Under the pieces are notes generated by a model. The model was not told where the DNA came from. It searched no databases and saw nothing but the letters and a program-made list of their open reading frames with translations. From NCBI GenBank assembly GCA_002811675.1, contig PDIM01010272.1, forward strand, positions 101,263 to 153,622: a stretch of DNA of 52,360 nt, written 5' to 3'. The stretch is from Ichthyosporea sp. XGB-2017a (lineage: Eukaryota > Opisthokonta > Ichthyosporea). The translations under genes were made by a program, and so were the position numbers. Below are positions 1 to 12,700 of the stretch, in pieces. The number at the start of each line of letters is the position of its first letter. Position 1 is the stretch's first letter.

Positions 1-142
1 TTTTAAATGGATTTTGATTGATTTTGATTATAAAAGAAAAAAAAAAACAGCGAATAACGAACGATTGAGAAGATAACACACAAAAAGAGAGGAAAAGGGG
101 CAGGGAGGGGAATTGAATCACAGAATTTAAATTAAATCAAAA

Positions 143-1120
143 ATGAAACTGTTTTGGGGGTGGCTGTTGTTAGTTGTGCTGGTCATGGGATGTGTTTCTT
201 TGGGGGAAGAAGTACTTGAGGAGGGACATTTGGAGACAGAGGCTCTTCGACCTGAGGGGGATCCTTTGCACGCGTGTGGCCGGGAAGAAGATGTGGAGGG
301 GGGACTTGGGTTTGCTGGGAGTTTGAGCCGCTGGTACGGTGAGGCTGTGAAGGATACCCTTTGTGTGCATAAATCAGGAGGTGTCAGAGAACTGAATCTT
401 GATACTTTGAAGGCCATTGTGGATAAGAGCAAAGGCTCCCGAAAGTACTTTGTTGTCTTGTTTTATGGAAAATCTGATTCCAATAGTGCTGTAGTGCGTC
501 CAATATTTGAAAATGTGGCTGGGGGATTTCCGCTTTTGCAGTTTTATGCCATCTCTGTTGAGTTTATGAGCAGGTAAAGCATTTGGAGATGCCCAAATCT
601 TAAGACAACTTCTCTTACGAGCACATGAAGTATTGATGTAAGACCTTTATTCTGTTATCTTTCTTTTCTGTCTTTTTTTCTTTGTTTTTTATTTCGTATT
701 TGTATAGTTTGAATCTGAAGATAATATCGTACACGGTGGTGAGCTATCCTTCCATTGTAGTATTTAAAAACGGTGAAGTTATAGGCAAGTTCGGTGGAAC
801 ACGAACAGTTGGTGACATACGAGGATTTATTGAGAGAAAAACTAGTAAGTACTATTTTGCTTCTGTTGGCATGTCTTCTTGTCGACCGTGCACTTGTATG
901 AATTATGTGCGCACTTTGCTAATGCGATATTTTTTTTTGTTTAGGAATGACTGCATGCCAACAAGCTGATCCCAAGTGCCTTGCCGTTCTTCCTCTCGAG
1001 GATGAGCAAGACTACCTCCTTATCGGTGCTTGTGTATTTATCGTTATCACCTGCGTGATCCAGCTGTACCAATATGTCACTAACAAAGGCATGGCTCAAA
1101 ATGCTCATGAACAAGAGTAG
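143..1120 (+). CDS. TXNDC15: TXNDC15-like membrane thioredoxin-fold protein, 3 exons
   Basis: Exons 143-573, 708-844 and 945-1120 join in frame to give 247 residues. Donors are AG|GTAAAG and A|GTAAGT; acceptors are TATAG and TTTAG. The protein has an N-terminal signal peptide (residues 1-20), a thioredoxin-like domain (about 85-190) and one transmembrane helix near 211-230, with a short tail, so it should be a type I membrane protein of the secretory pathway. The pattern LFY..., FPLLQFYAISVE, then YPSIVVFKNG and a C-terminal anchor matches TXNDC15, which in vertebrates is linked to ciliary function; plant APR-like proteins share this build. The redox site has no cysteine: residues 109-116 read GKSDSNSA where thioredoxins have WCxxC. 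It is therefore probably not an oxidoreductase. The family call is from motif layout and fairly secure; the function is inferred. It converges on NUP133. Confidence 0.68.
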
Positions 1121-1203
1121 ATTTCGTACGTGGAGAAAAAAGTTGGCAAGTGTTGAAGACTGACGCAACCTCTAGTGCCATGAAAAGGTTGCGTCGTCGA
1201 GTA

Positions 1204-1209
1204 TTTATT
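1204..1209 (-). terminator. Poly(A) signal AATAAA for NUP133
   Basis: A canonical AATAAA on the minus strand lies about 15 nt past the NUP133 stop codon. It sits in the 104-nt space between two convergent stop codons, so the NUP133 and TXNDC15-like 3' ends must be very short or overlap. Confidence 0.55.
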
Positions 1210-1224
1210 GTGATCTCCCAGTTT

Positions 1225-4200
1225 TCATACGCTTAACGCTGTATTCAAAAGGGCTTCAATGTTGTGTTCGGCATATCCCTGTGGTAGACCTCTCGCAATA
1301 CCTTCAACACTTGGAATGAATTTATGGAGATCTTTTTTTCGGGATTGATTGAGTTTGCAAAAATTAGCACAAAAACCAAATAATACATCGATTGTTAGTG
1401 AAATGCCAATGCAGCAGAAACAGAAAAATCCACAATATATACTTACCTCGTTGCCTAAGGTCACTAATGACCTTGTAAAACACTGTGTTGACAAGCTTCT
1501 TTTCAAACTCTGTATCATTAGTCCCTTGGGCGTGCAGCTGTGAAAACTCTATCCATGAATCCTTCTTGATTATTCTTGTCCAGATCAATAAAAGTAATTT
1601 ATCATTGTCTTGGGTGCTTCTGGAAGCCTGAGAGCACATGAACACGTCCAAAGCGACAAGAAAATGCCCACTATTAGATCCCTCGAACCTTTCATTCGTG
1701 TAGAGGTCAATTATGTTTGAGGGGTCCAAAGGGATATTTTTAAGTTCCACTTTCTCGTCTAACGCCGCCGAAGGCATCATTTCTTGGGCGCGAATGACAG
1801 AAAGCATATCTGAAGAGCAATTCAGCCCATTATCACCAACGCCATCGCTCTCCGAAGCCAATGCAGAGAGTTTACTTAAACTAAGAAGAACCTTCTGCCT
1901 TCTTAACGATTTTTTTTCAGACTTAGCTAATGATAGAAGCGTGTTTTGACAACGACCATACGCATTGATCTTGATTTCATGAAGCCAAAGGAGTTCTGGG
2001 TGATTTTTAAGGAATTTAGACAAGCATTCATCATACCGACTGTCCAAAGTCATGAGTTTGCTTTTCATTCCATTGTTCAAGTACCACTCAAACAAAAACT
2101 CTCCAAATCCCTGTTCTTCGTATCTGTTGAAATAGGAAATAAGCTTTGCGTCATCATTAGCTTCGTCGCACAGTTTCACCAAAATGGAAAAATCTTCATA
2201 TCTTTCAGCCAAAGCGAACGCCCTTTGCACTTCCCCATGCCTATAAAAAGGTTCAATCAGTGCATAACGATTAACAGAAAATTCGTTCTTAAATTCGCGC
2301 AATGAAGAATTTCCAGTGAATGCACCATTTGAAATTATGCCTATTTCATCCCAATACCCACTCAAAAGCACGTCAGCGAGGTTATAAGCCTGCTGATAAA
2401 GGACTCCTCGCATTTCCCCGTCCTTAATTTCATCCATCAGTTTCACAGTTACATTCTTGGCTTGATACAAGCACAGATTACGAATCTGTTTACTAGATGT
2501 CCATGGTCTGAACATTTCATTTCGAGCGTTTTCATGATCAAGTAGCCACCCACTTATTGCACGTCGATGTTCACGGGCTGTCATGAGAAATACTTCAAAT
2601 ACTTGATTAACTGCCTTCACAATCAAGAATCTCTTTTCCACCTCCACCGCCTCCGCTAGAAGACCCTGCTCTGCTTCTTGAATAGACTTAAGAATTTCAT
2701 CACATCTCGAAACATCTCGAAAATAAAAGTCTTGATAGGCTGCCCCTGAAGACTTACAGCTATCAGCCGTAATGTGCCTGTGAAAAAGTGTTTCCTTTAT
2801 AGCACTCTCAATTAAAAGAGATGCGTATGCATTGCCCTGTTGTTCAACGCCATTCTGATAGCTTCGGAACGCAATAATAGAGGCAAGTTTTTCCGAATGC
2901 TCACCTAAGCTAATACGACACCTTGGGGAGCAGCGGTCCAGTAGACCAATTTCTGATAGATATTTAATAAAAGCTTCATGTTTCCGTGCTTTTTCTTCCA
3001 TTTGGTGTCTCAATATTAAAGTTCCCGAAGACCTCCCACGCATTTTACTTGAGTCTTCGGCCCAGCGAGGATCTGAAGAAGGGGCAGAATTAACAATTTC
3101 GCTGCTTGCTCCGACTATTGCGCTGTCCATTTCCGACTCTGAATTCACATCGCCGCAAAAGGCCTCAGTCCTACTCTGGCACGACATTGTATCTCCCATA
3201 AGGAAGAAGTTAAATGCGGATAAAAGTTTATCGAATATCTCCTTCTTGTCTTGTGCCGAAACACTGCTGGCAGTGCGATGAGCAAAAGTTCGGACAACTG
3301 GTTGCAAGGCTTTGTTAATATCAGCCTGTCGCACCGAAATAACCCCCAGTTTTGGAGACATTAATATTGCACAGTGGCTGTTAACAGTTGCCCCGATGAT
3401 CGTTTGAAATTCATCAGTAAATTTAATTACATCAAGCTCACGGTCATCGTAAGGCAACGAAGTTTGAATTATAATTTCTGGCCCATACACAAATGCGGCT
3501 TCAGTAGTCTCCACCTTCAACAGCCCAAGGGACAACAGCTTGCGCTCTTCCAACTGTGTATAATCGGGCTCATATCCCACATTAACGACACTAAAAATGG
3601 AGTCATTCGAAAGGGAATCTTCTGGATATAAGACAAATATTGTATACTTCACTGACGGGAGATAGTTTTCATCGGCGGTTTCTGGTGAAGATGCTGCTAA
3701 TACAGCAATTTTGTCACCAGCAGCACATACATCCAAAAGCCAAACCGCCACATCGTCCCCTGAGACCCCTTCTTCTTCGCAAAGCTTATCAGCTACCAGA
3801 GTAAATATATCACATTCAGACACAAGGTTGCCAGTTCCATTTGAAACGCACCATTTCTGAAGCATACGCTCACTCAGGACAAACAATGATCTCGTGTCAC
3901 TGGCATCCACAACATGGCACGCCGAAATAGGAACACTAGGAGACTCTTCTGCTGCAGAAGCAAGCCCAAATATAGTTGTCATTTTTTGTCCCAAACCGTG
4001 AAGTACACTCTGTGGTTTGTGGAGAGAGCTTTTCGTTAAAATAGACTGTCCAATCCCATTGTGAGCCAAATGAATCAAAATGAGCTCTCCCTTCGATGAC
4101 AAAACCACATAGTCCCTCGGTGAATATTCAGTAATAGAGACCACATACACACTTGGTGAGATACCAATATCTATGTCCTGACAGCTATCATAGGCAATAT

Positions 4201-4822
4201 TTGGCCAATAATAAACAAAACCTCCCAATGAAACTGCTATAATCCCGTAACTTCCCCCCTCATTTTCTGGAGGAACGATGCAAACAAGCCCGTCGTGTAA
4301 AGGCTTTCGAAAAATGCTAATGTTTGTTCTCGATTCTTCGTGCAATCTCCGTTGTGGAGGAAGAACCAATTCTTTACACTCGAGTTCCTTGACATCTAGC
4401 GAACACTTCCAAAGGTATAATTTCCGCCCATAAATCACCCATGCATAACCAGAACCACTGTGTATGCCTCCCTGAAGAGATTCAATATCATCCACTCGAT
4501 CAAAGAGACTGTACACTGCATTTGGGTACTTTGAAACAGTCTCGACACGATGCCTCTTTGTCTCAACCAAGATTTGCGTCTGCGGCTGCACACCAGCAGT
4601 CTGAGATTTTGTTGCTGTAGGGGCAACAGATGAAGAAGGCGTACCTTTCCCCGCTACTTTTGGGGAGGCAGAAAAGCTCTGATTAACATTTGGGGTCGTT
4701 AAAGGAGAAGACGTAGAACCAAACCCAGTTAGAGTTTTCTTCACGCTGGGAGTCTGCTGAGCGGCTGCCCTTTTCTGCTGCAGTCGGCGTGAGCTCCTCG
4801 GTGTGGCTGAAGAACTGAACAT
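1225..4822 (-). CDS. NUP133: NUP133, nuclear pore Y-complex scaffold nucleoporin
   Basis: Exon 1 is 4822-1447 and exon 2 is 1331-1225, separated by a 115-nt intron (GAG|GTAAGTATAT; CACTAAC branch-like motif; AAAG acceptor). The product is 1160 residues, very close to the usual NUP133 length. NUP133 is a scaffold subunit of the Nup107-160 (Y) complex of the nuclear pore. Visible features are a basic, Ser/Thr/Pro-rich N-terminal tail (1-90), a beta-propeller region (about 95-500) with phrases such as SLGGFVYYWPN, and a long alpha-helical C-terminal half. Residues about 272-290 (VLHGLGQKMTTIFGLAS) sit where the curvature-sensing amphipathic ALPS helix lies in the propeller and have the right composition. 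The short second exon restores a C-terminus that reading through the intron would lose. It shares a divergent promoter with DPH1. Confidence 0.9.
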
Positions 4823-5249
4823 TTCTCCCCTTTAAAGTCTACTCTCAACTTCTTTCCCCCTTTACTGTTCTTTCAAATCAATCAATCTATATATATACAA
4901 AAGAATCAACAACAAACAAAAAAAGGAAAAAGAAAAAGCTAAAGAAAAAAAAATTCAAATTGAAACCAACAGCAGCAGCAGAAAGAAGAGCCACGGCTGA
5001 TCATGATGACTTGTTGGCCTGCAACAAGAAAGAAGAGCAGAGGCCAGCTGATCACAGGGCTCAGGGGAACCAGCCATGTGAATTGTGATATGAATAATAA
5101 ATTATGGCGACTCGACTGGTGTTATTTATTATTTGGGATTTGGTTCATTTCCGTGTTGTGTTGATGCAGGAGGAGACTGTGCACGGGTGAGGCTTGGTGT
5201 GGAGATTAGTTAGGAATAGCGGCGTGTATGGTGATATAGGAAGGAATAA
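4823..5249. promoter_or_regulatory. Divergent NUP133/DPH1 intergenic region
   Basis: These 427 nt separate the start codons of NUP133 (minus) and DPH1 (plus) and must hold both promoters. A TATATATATA-like run lies near 4890. A small perfect inverted repeat (CTTGTTG, 5-nt spacer, CAACAAG) lies near 5010-5029. No coding potential is evident. The TATA assignment is only suggestive in such AT-rich DNA. Confidence 0.4.
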
Positions 5250-6653
5250 ATGGGGTGCTGTAGAGACGAAGTGTCGAGTGGGGGCCAAGGGATGTGTGAT
5301 CCAGAGGGGCCGCCCTGTGTGTGTGATGGTGTTGAGCGAGTTAGTGCGAATGCAGGAAATGTGCGCACCTATACTTTGGATGGAGAAAGTAATAAGAAGG
5401 ATAAAGGTGATGGGGAAAAAGGGAAAGAGGGAAAGGCAGTGGTGGCTGTGGAAGGTGTAGCACCCGGCCCAAAGAGACGGGTGCGAGGGAGGAACACCCC
5501 TCGTCGTTTAGGAAATCAAATCCCGGAGGAGATTATGAATGATCCCCTTCTTAAGGAAGCCATCGGTCAGCTTCCTTCTAACTATAACTTCGAGATTGAA
5601 AAAACTATATGGAGGATAAAATCCACAAATTCAAAACGAGTTGCCCTGCAATTTCCTGAGGGACTATTAATGTATGCGTGTGCGATTTCGGATATTCTTG
5701 AGGAGTTTGGTGGTGCAGAGATGTTAATTATGGGGGATGTGACTTATGGGGCATGTTGTGTTGACGATTACACTGCCAGGGCTTTGGGATGTGACCTAAT
5801 GGTGCACTATGGCCATAGTTGCTTGGTTCCTATTGACGCTACAAAGATCAAAATGCTTTATATATTTGTAGATATCAAAATTGACATGGATCACTTTGTC
5901 GATACCATTCGTCATAACTTTGATACATCAGAACGTATTGGATTTGTGAGCACGGTTCAGTTTGTCAGCTCTCTTCAACATGCTCAGATGGCCCTCACGT
6001 CAACCACACACAAAAATGTCTTTATTCCCCAATCGAAACCGTTGTCACCTGGAGAGGTTCTTGGATGTACAGCCCCCCCACTTATGAATGGGGAGACCGC
6101 AGTGATTTATCTTGGCGACGGTCGCTTTCATTTGGAGGCAATTATGATTGCTAATCCGGAAATTAAAGCGTATCGTTATGACCCGTATAGCAAGGTTTTT
6201 TCTCGTGAATACTACGAACATGAAGAAATGCATTCTTTGAGAAAAAGTGCGATTGAGAAGGCCTCGAAAGCAAAAACATTTGGTTTAATTTTGGGTAGTT
6301 TGGGACGGCAGGGAAGTCCGAGGGTGCTGAAGAATTTGGAAAATCAGATCAAGGAAGCTGGTTTGAATTATATCATAGTGCTGCTTAGTGAAATCTTCCC
6401 ATATAAGCTTTCTTTATTCAAAGATGTAGACGCTTGGGTTCAAGTAGCGTGTCCGAGGTTGTCAATTGATTGGGGTTATGCTTTTGAGAAGCCCCTTTTG
6501 TCTCCATATGAGACTGCTGTTGTGATGAGAGCTGTAAAGTGGCAAAAAGTTTATCCAATGGATTTCTATGCGAATGATAGTCTTGGAAAATGGACGGTGA
6601 ACAACGAGGAAAACAGGCCAGCCCGAAAAACTAACAGGTTGGCGAAATCATAA
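5250..6653 (+). CDS. DPH1: DPH1, diphthamide synthase radical-SAM subunit
   Basis: This single-exon gene encodes 467 residues. With DPH2, DPH1 transfers the 3-amino-3-carboxypropyl group of SAM to the target histidine of elongation factor 2, the first step of diphthamide synthesis in the cytosol. After a variable Gly/Lys-rich N-terminus (1-85) the family block is strongly conserved: [58 protein letters not shown] and [12 protein letters not shown]. The three cysteines expected to bind the unusual 4Fe-4S cluster are present: C169 or C170, the Cys of LGCT (about 273) and the Cys of VACPRL (about 401). The block after NYNFE is more like DPH1 than DPH2. I took the first in-frame ATG; residues 1-85 are not conserved, so a later start is possible. 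Confidence 0.95.
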   Translation: MGCCRDEVSSGGQGMCDPEGPPCVCDGVERVSANAGNVRTYTLDGESNKKDKGDGEKGKEGKAVVAVEGVAPGPKRRVRGRNTPRRLGNQIPEEIMNDPLLKEAIGQLPSNYNFEIEKTIWRIKSTNSKRVALQFPEGLLMYACAISDILEEFGGAEMLIMGDVTYGACCVDDYTARALGCDLMVHYGHSCLVPIDATKIKMLYIFVDIKIDMDHFVDTIRHNFDTSERIGFVSTVQFVSSLQHAQMALTSTTHKNVFIPQSKPLSPGEVLGCTAPPLMNGETAVIYLGDGRFHLEAIMIANPEIKAYRYDPYSKVFSREYYEHEEMHSLRKSAIEKASKAKTFGLILGSLGRQGSPRVLKNLENQIKEAGLNYIIVLLSEIFPYKLSLFKDVDAWVQVACPRLSIDWGYAFEKPLLSPYETAVVMRAVKWQKVYPMDFYANDSLGKWTVNNEENRPARKTNRLAKS

Positions 6654-6786
6654 ACATTCCGTAGATATTAGATACTTGCTTTATTTCACAGTAATCGTTG
6701 TCACACTGCGGCGTACTTCCTGCAACTTCCTTTGTTATGGGACCGGTCGAGTATGAGCTAAGTACAGCTCTAATCCGCACCTTTTC

Positions 6787-9700
6787 TCAATGGCTTGTTG
6801 CATTCACCGATAGAACATACTGCTGGTCTAATCCCAGATAACAGTCACTAATTAAATACACTGTCAATAAAGACTCTCCAGGAGTATCCAGTTGAAATGA
6901 CAAATTGGTGGATATTGATTTTCGTGAGCCCATAGAAATTTTCTTCATAGCAAAAAGCTCGCTTGTTAATGAATCTCCAATTACGACCCACCAGCCCTCT
7001 TCAATGGGCTTTGTCATGTGTTTTGCAAAGGCCTTGGAATTCTGTGAAGTACTACCACCTTTTTGTAGCTTAGTCAATCTAATAGAAAATATGCACTCCT
7101 CTCCTACTACGCATCGGCCGTTGATTGAATATTTTACGTCAATAACAGGGAACTTCCTAAGAGCATTCATAATTTCATCGACCTTCTTTTTCTGCAATAG
7201 CTTAATTAACACTTTTCGCAGTTGATCCGGTTTCATCGCTACTACCTCTGGTAAGTGTGAAGATATCTTATGCTGACATAGCATAGGTAAAATTTCGTCG
7301 GTGATGTGAGGTAGTTGCAGGACAGTTGGATCACAGTCCCATTGAGCTTGAACAATCATTTGGCATACCACCATCACTTCCAGAGTCGTAGAAAGCCATC
7401 CGGCATCTGCTGAGGCATCAACCATCCCTTGTAGAACTCTAAAAACCTGGTCTAAAACAGATTTTGTGTCAGTAACGTAATCACTGAATGGCAATTTTGA
7501 GCGACAGAGTCTAGCTTGCAATAGCAAAAACGTTTTGGTATGAGAAGAATCAAAGGTATTTGGGGGGGGAGCAAATGGAAGCTCTTTAGCCAGTTCCTCG
7601 TTATGCAAATCTTCGTTGTGACGAACAGGCAATTCGGCAAACTCGGCACTATCGGAAAGAACTTTCAGAATGTCCTCAATTGTGCAATTCTCTTTGAGCT
7701 CACTGTGAAACATCCCAACTGTACGATAGTCCAAGTAATAAAACGATGAAATAATTCCTAACGTTTTCGGAGCCAGTTCTTTTAAGCCTTCTTCGTCTAA
7801 GTATATACAATTTGCTTTCTCCAAGTCAACAATGATTTTCTCAATAAGGTCTGACAGAAATTTGCTAACCTGTTCGTGATCCACTCCATCGAGATCATAA
7901 TATGATGGGTTCATATAAAGTCTTCGGAAAAGATAGGTCCACGTTAAATACTCCAGAATTCCCTGCCGGTTCGAAATGGTTCCCGCAACAATCTCGGCAT
8001 TTATATGATTGTGTAGACAGTTTTTCAGAGAACTTTCCACTGGGAAAGGTTCATAAAGAAACTTCTTGTAGAAATTCTTTTTCACATCTTGTACTAATAT
8101 TACAGCTTTTCCTTCATCGTCAAACTGTGGGCGTCCCGCTCGGCCCATCATTTGCAAAACATCAGTAATGGGGTAATCTACATACATTTTAGTTTTGCCA
8201 TCAAAGTATTCAGTTCCTTTAACGATTACCAGATGGGCAGGAAGGTTCACTCCCCAAGCCAAAGTGCTTGTAGCTACCAAAACCTGTATTTTTTGCGTAG
8301 CAAATAGATGTTCAACTATATTTCTATCGTTTTCATGAAGCCCAGCATGGTGAAGACCAATGCCGAAATTTAACGTCAACTTTAAGCTGCTGTCTTGTAT
8401 AGTTAAAAGAATAGAATCTAATTCCTCATCCGTCAAAGACAGGAATTGCTTTGGATTTTCAGCCCCGGCGGTGTAAGAAATAATATCAAGGGCTGTCAGT
8501 CGGGTTTGTCTGCGCGAAGACACAAATATAAGGCAAGGTTTTGAAGGTGAATGGGTCATTATGGCTGCATAGCATGGCTTATTCATAGTTGCCATTCTCG
8601 GACAATAATGTTTGCCTGGAAACCCGGCAATATGAACTTCAAGCGGTACGGGTCTAACCGACGGTCGAAAATTAAACAGTCCGATTTTCTCTATTCCTAA
8701 CCAATCTGCAAGATCCCTGGCATTCGCCAGAGCAGTTGATAGACCCACAATTCGTATCTTTCTTTCCGTAGTGGAAGATATAAAATTCATTCGAGATACA
8801 ATTACCTCTAGGACAGGCCCACGGTCGGCCCCCAAAAGATGAATTTCATCTATTACAACCAAGCAAACATCCTTCACATAATTACGACTCTGCCAGCTTC
8901 TACTTATTCCATCCCACTTTTCGGGTGTTGTAACTATTACATCGCACTCTCGCAAAGACTTTGCATCCGGTGAAACGTCACCCGTAAGTTCTACTACTTT
9001 CTTTCCAAGAAAATCTGCAAATTTTGGCTTCCAATCTTTCATTCTTTCTTTCACCAGGGCCTTCAAAGGGGCAATGTAAACTATCTTTTTTTTAGGCCAT
9101 TCATTGAAAGCTCTAAAAATGGAGATCTCAGCAGCAATCGTTTTGCCACTTCCAGTTGGGGCCCCAAGAAGAACATTTGAATCGGTGTGATACAACGTAT
9201 GAAATATTTGGGTTTGTATGGGATTAAAATGAGAAAACGGATAGAGAGATTGATATATTTCGTTTCGAAGGACAGTGACCGGAAGGGGCTTTAGGTCAAG
9301 AAGTTCAGTATGTGGAGGATGCCTTTGAGGAAGAATCAAATGCTTAAACGATAAAGGCGTAACATTTTCGGTACCCAACCACCTATCCGAATGTATACGA
9401 ATAAAATACTGAGGAGGGAGCGGTTCAAATATCGGAATCGTAAAAACAAGTTCATGAGGTTCTTTCCAGTGTTTTTTGTGAAGAATAAAATATTCAGAAT
9501 GATACATGTGCTCATTATTTGCATCCTCTACCCAGATCCACCAAGGCTCCAGTGTACCATGAACTTTATCATCCCAAACAAAATCGGCCTTGATTGTCAA
9601 ATGGACCCTCAAAACAGTTCTTGTAATTGGTTGAACACCCGCCGATACGGACAACTGTGGCAATGTGTTTGCCATTTTTTTTAGAAACCCCCCCATTCGG

Positions 9701-12700
9701 TGATGGTGGACAAGCGCTCCAACTTCGTCAGCCGATGAGTCTTTTATCCTTTCAACAGAAACCTTATTGACCTCCAGCTTCCTCATCAATTCAGGTTTTA
9801 TATTTTCAAATTGCCTTAATGGGTGCTCAAAAGACCAAAGTCGTTTTTCCAAAGACAGGCACAGAGTAAGTAATCTCAGCGATGCACCTGATTGCCCCTT
9901 TTTAATGGCAATCTCCATCAACGCGCGTAAAATTCTAGCTGAATTTTGAGCAACATAATTTGAATCAGATACAAGCGAAAACGTATCGATTGAAGCTTTG
10001 GTTATGAATGTCTGGAGTAGAATATTCACTTTACCATGAGCATTTTCAGCACCGCCCGCTGCGTCCATAACTGTGTGCTCCTTATAATGCTTCTCTAGCT
10101 CTTTCATTTCATCTTCACGGACCTGTATATTATCAAATTCTTGCGATTGAGAGATCATGTTCAATATATTTTCTTCGCCGCTATATGCCTTAAACTTTTC
10201 ATTAAATAGCTCAATAGTCTCGTGTTTGATATAAAAATTACTGGCAGTTCGTCCAAGGTCAGTTGCAGAAAGATATCCAGTTCTTTCGTCGAACCGAATC
10301 ATTCTCGTTTTGTCCAAAGAGCGCGCAGCAGCTGCAATCATATCATGTCTTCTGGCAGTCAGAGATGGATCTGTTTCTATTTCATCATATGGGATACCAT
10401 ATGCCATAGGGTTCTTACACATGCGGACATGGAGGTATGTGTAACTCAGCCACTGAACGGCTTCATCCATATTTGCTACAGTTCCTAAAGCTATTTCAGC
10501 ATTCAAGTTATCAGTGAGTCGGCTCATAAATTGACTTTCAATAGGGATCTGATTATGCATCAGAGAAATATAGTGCGATAGCTTGGCATGTGATGTAATA
10601 AGCGTCCCTTCCCCGAAAGTATCAAACTGAGGTCTTCCGGCACGACCAAAAATTTGCTGAATATCAAGAACTCCAATGTCAACAAAAGCTCCTTTTTTGG
10701 CATCATACACGTCGGTTCCCTTTATGACTACAGCGTGTGCTGGAAGATTAACACCCCAAGCCAATGTGGCTGTGCAAAATAACACCTTGATACACCCACT
10801 ATGAAACCATTTTTCTACAAGAAGTCTATCCGCCCTTAACATACCTGCATGATGAATAGCAAACCCCTTCGGGAATAGTTCTTTGAGGACTTTGTTCTTT
10901 GAAGAAGCGAATGCCTTTTCAGCCAAAGGGAAGCCCTCAACATCATGGCAATCAAAAACCCCCGAAGTTCCTTGCAGCTGCGCTATTTCATGCATTGCCA
11001 GAGCACTTGCACTCGTGGAATTTCTGGAATGAACAAACACCATAACCTGATGACCATTACGGACATGTTCCGCCACCACATTGTGACAATATTCATTCAT
11101 ATCAGCAAGCTTTTGAAAATTCTTTTTACTTTTAACTCCCGCATACTTGGTCAGCAAGGGGACTGGCCTATAGCTTCCATCAAAGAAAAAAAGTCCCGAG
11201 TTTACGTTCACTCTCAAAAAATTGGCAACATCAACGTAGCTAGGCAATGTGGCAGACAAGCCGACTATCCTTATCATGCTTTGAGAGCTTTCAACCTGCC
11301 GAAGGGTTCGGGCAACAAGCACTTCAATTACAGGACCTCGTTCATCCTGAAGCAAGTGCACCTCATCAATGATTAAGAGTTTTACTAAGGTGGCAAGTCC
11401 TGTGTCACCCGTTCCTTTTCTCGTAACAACATCCCATTTCTCTGGAGTTGTTACAATCATTTGGGTGTTCATAATTTCTGTTCGCGTTAGCTGCATATCA
11501 CCGGTCAATTCTTTCACTACTATACCAAGGGGTGCCAACCTTTTACCAAAACTCGCCACCATCTCCGTAGCAAGAGCTTTCATTGGCGCAACATACACGA
11601 TTTTGAACTTGTCTCTCTGAATTACGCCATTTGAAACGTTATTTTCAATTTCATGCAAAATAGTCATCATTGCAACATTTGTCTTTCCTGCCCCTGTTGG
11701 TGCACATATAAGCAAGTTCTCATTCGATTTATAGGCCGTCTCAAAAACAATGGATTGGATTCTATTTAGAGTCTTAAACCCTTTAAATCCCTGGCGCCCA
11801 AGTTCACTGAATTCTGAAATATTCACAAGATTATCTTTGGTAGTGGCATCTAAATGCGAGGTCGGAGGAATAGTGACTTCTTCATATGCTTTAAAATTTT
11901 TTCTTTCTGTACCCTCAGGGAGTTGAACCTTGGCTCCACCGATAACTACACCACTAACAGAGCCTTTGACAGCCGACGTGTATACATGCTTTAACTTTGG
12001 CGCCTGTGTATACGCTTGCCTGTCAAAAAGGCTACTGTTGTCTCTCGGAAGGGGACAATAGTCTCTGCTTGAGTTCGAAGCAGCCTTTAGCTTTAGATAC
12101 TCTTCATGGGACAAGCTATCCTCATCTATTGGTATATTCTTTTTCCCCTTACGCTTTCGAGAAGGAGAGCTGGGGTTAGAAGAATTGAAGGAAAAATTAT
12201 CTAAAGGTTTCTTTTTATACGTCCCATCGTCTTCTTCCAAGGTACTTTCCGTCATCGACTTCACAATATTTTTCCTGCTCTGAACAAAATGATTAATGAA
12301 CTCTATGTGCTCAAAGCCAAGAAGGTCCAACATTGAAAGTTGCACTTCCTCGTCAGGCTTGTTGGAAGCAAGCTGATCAAATATAGCATTAAAGCACTCT
12401 TCTGGTGACGAAAATATTCCCGTTGACCAGAGGGAACTGTCCTCGAAGCACATTTTTCTAAGCCAATCAGAATCATAACTTTTGACGGAAAGCCGCCGTT
12501 CTATAATCGTTTTCCCTAAGATATCTTCATTGTTTTTAAAAGATAATTTTTTTTTCTTTCTTCTAAGCGTCTTATTTTCATTTCCAAAAAAACCATCAAA
12601 ACAGAGTGAAATGTTGTTCCCGAACAATGAATCACTGTAATCAAAAACATCCCCACTGCCCGCGGCAGAAGTTGCGAAGGCACACTTTGAAAACCCATCT

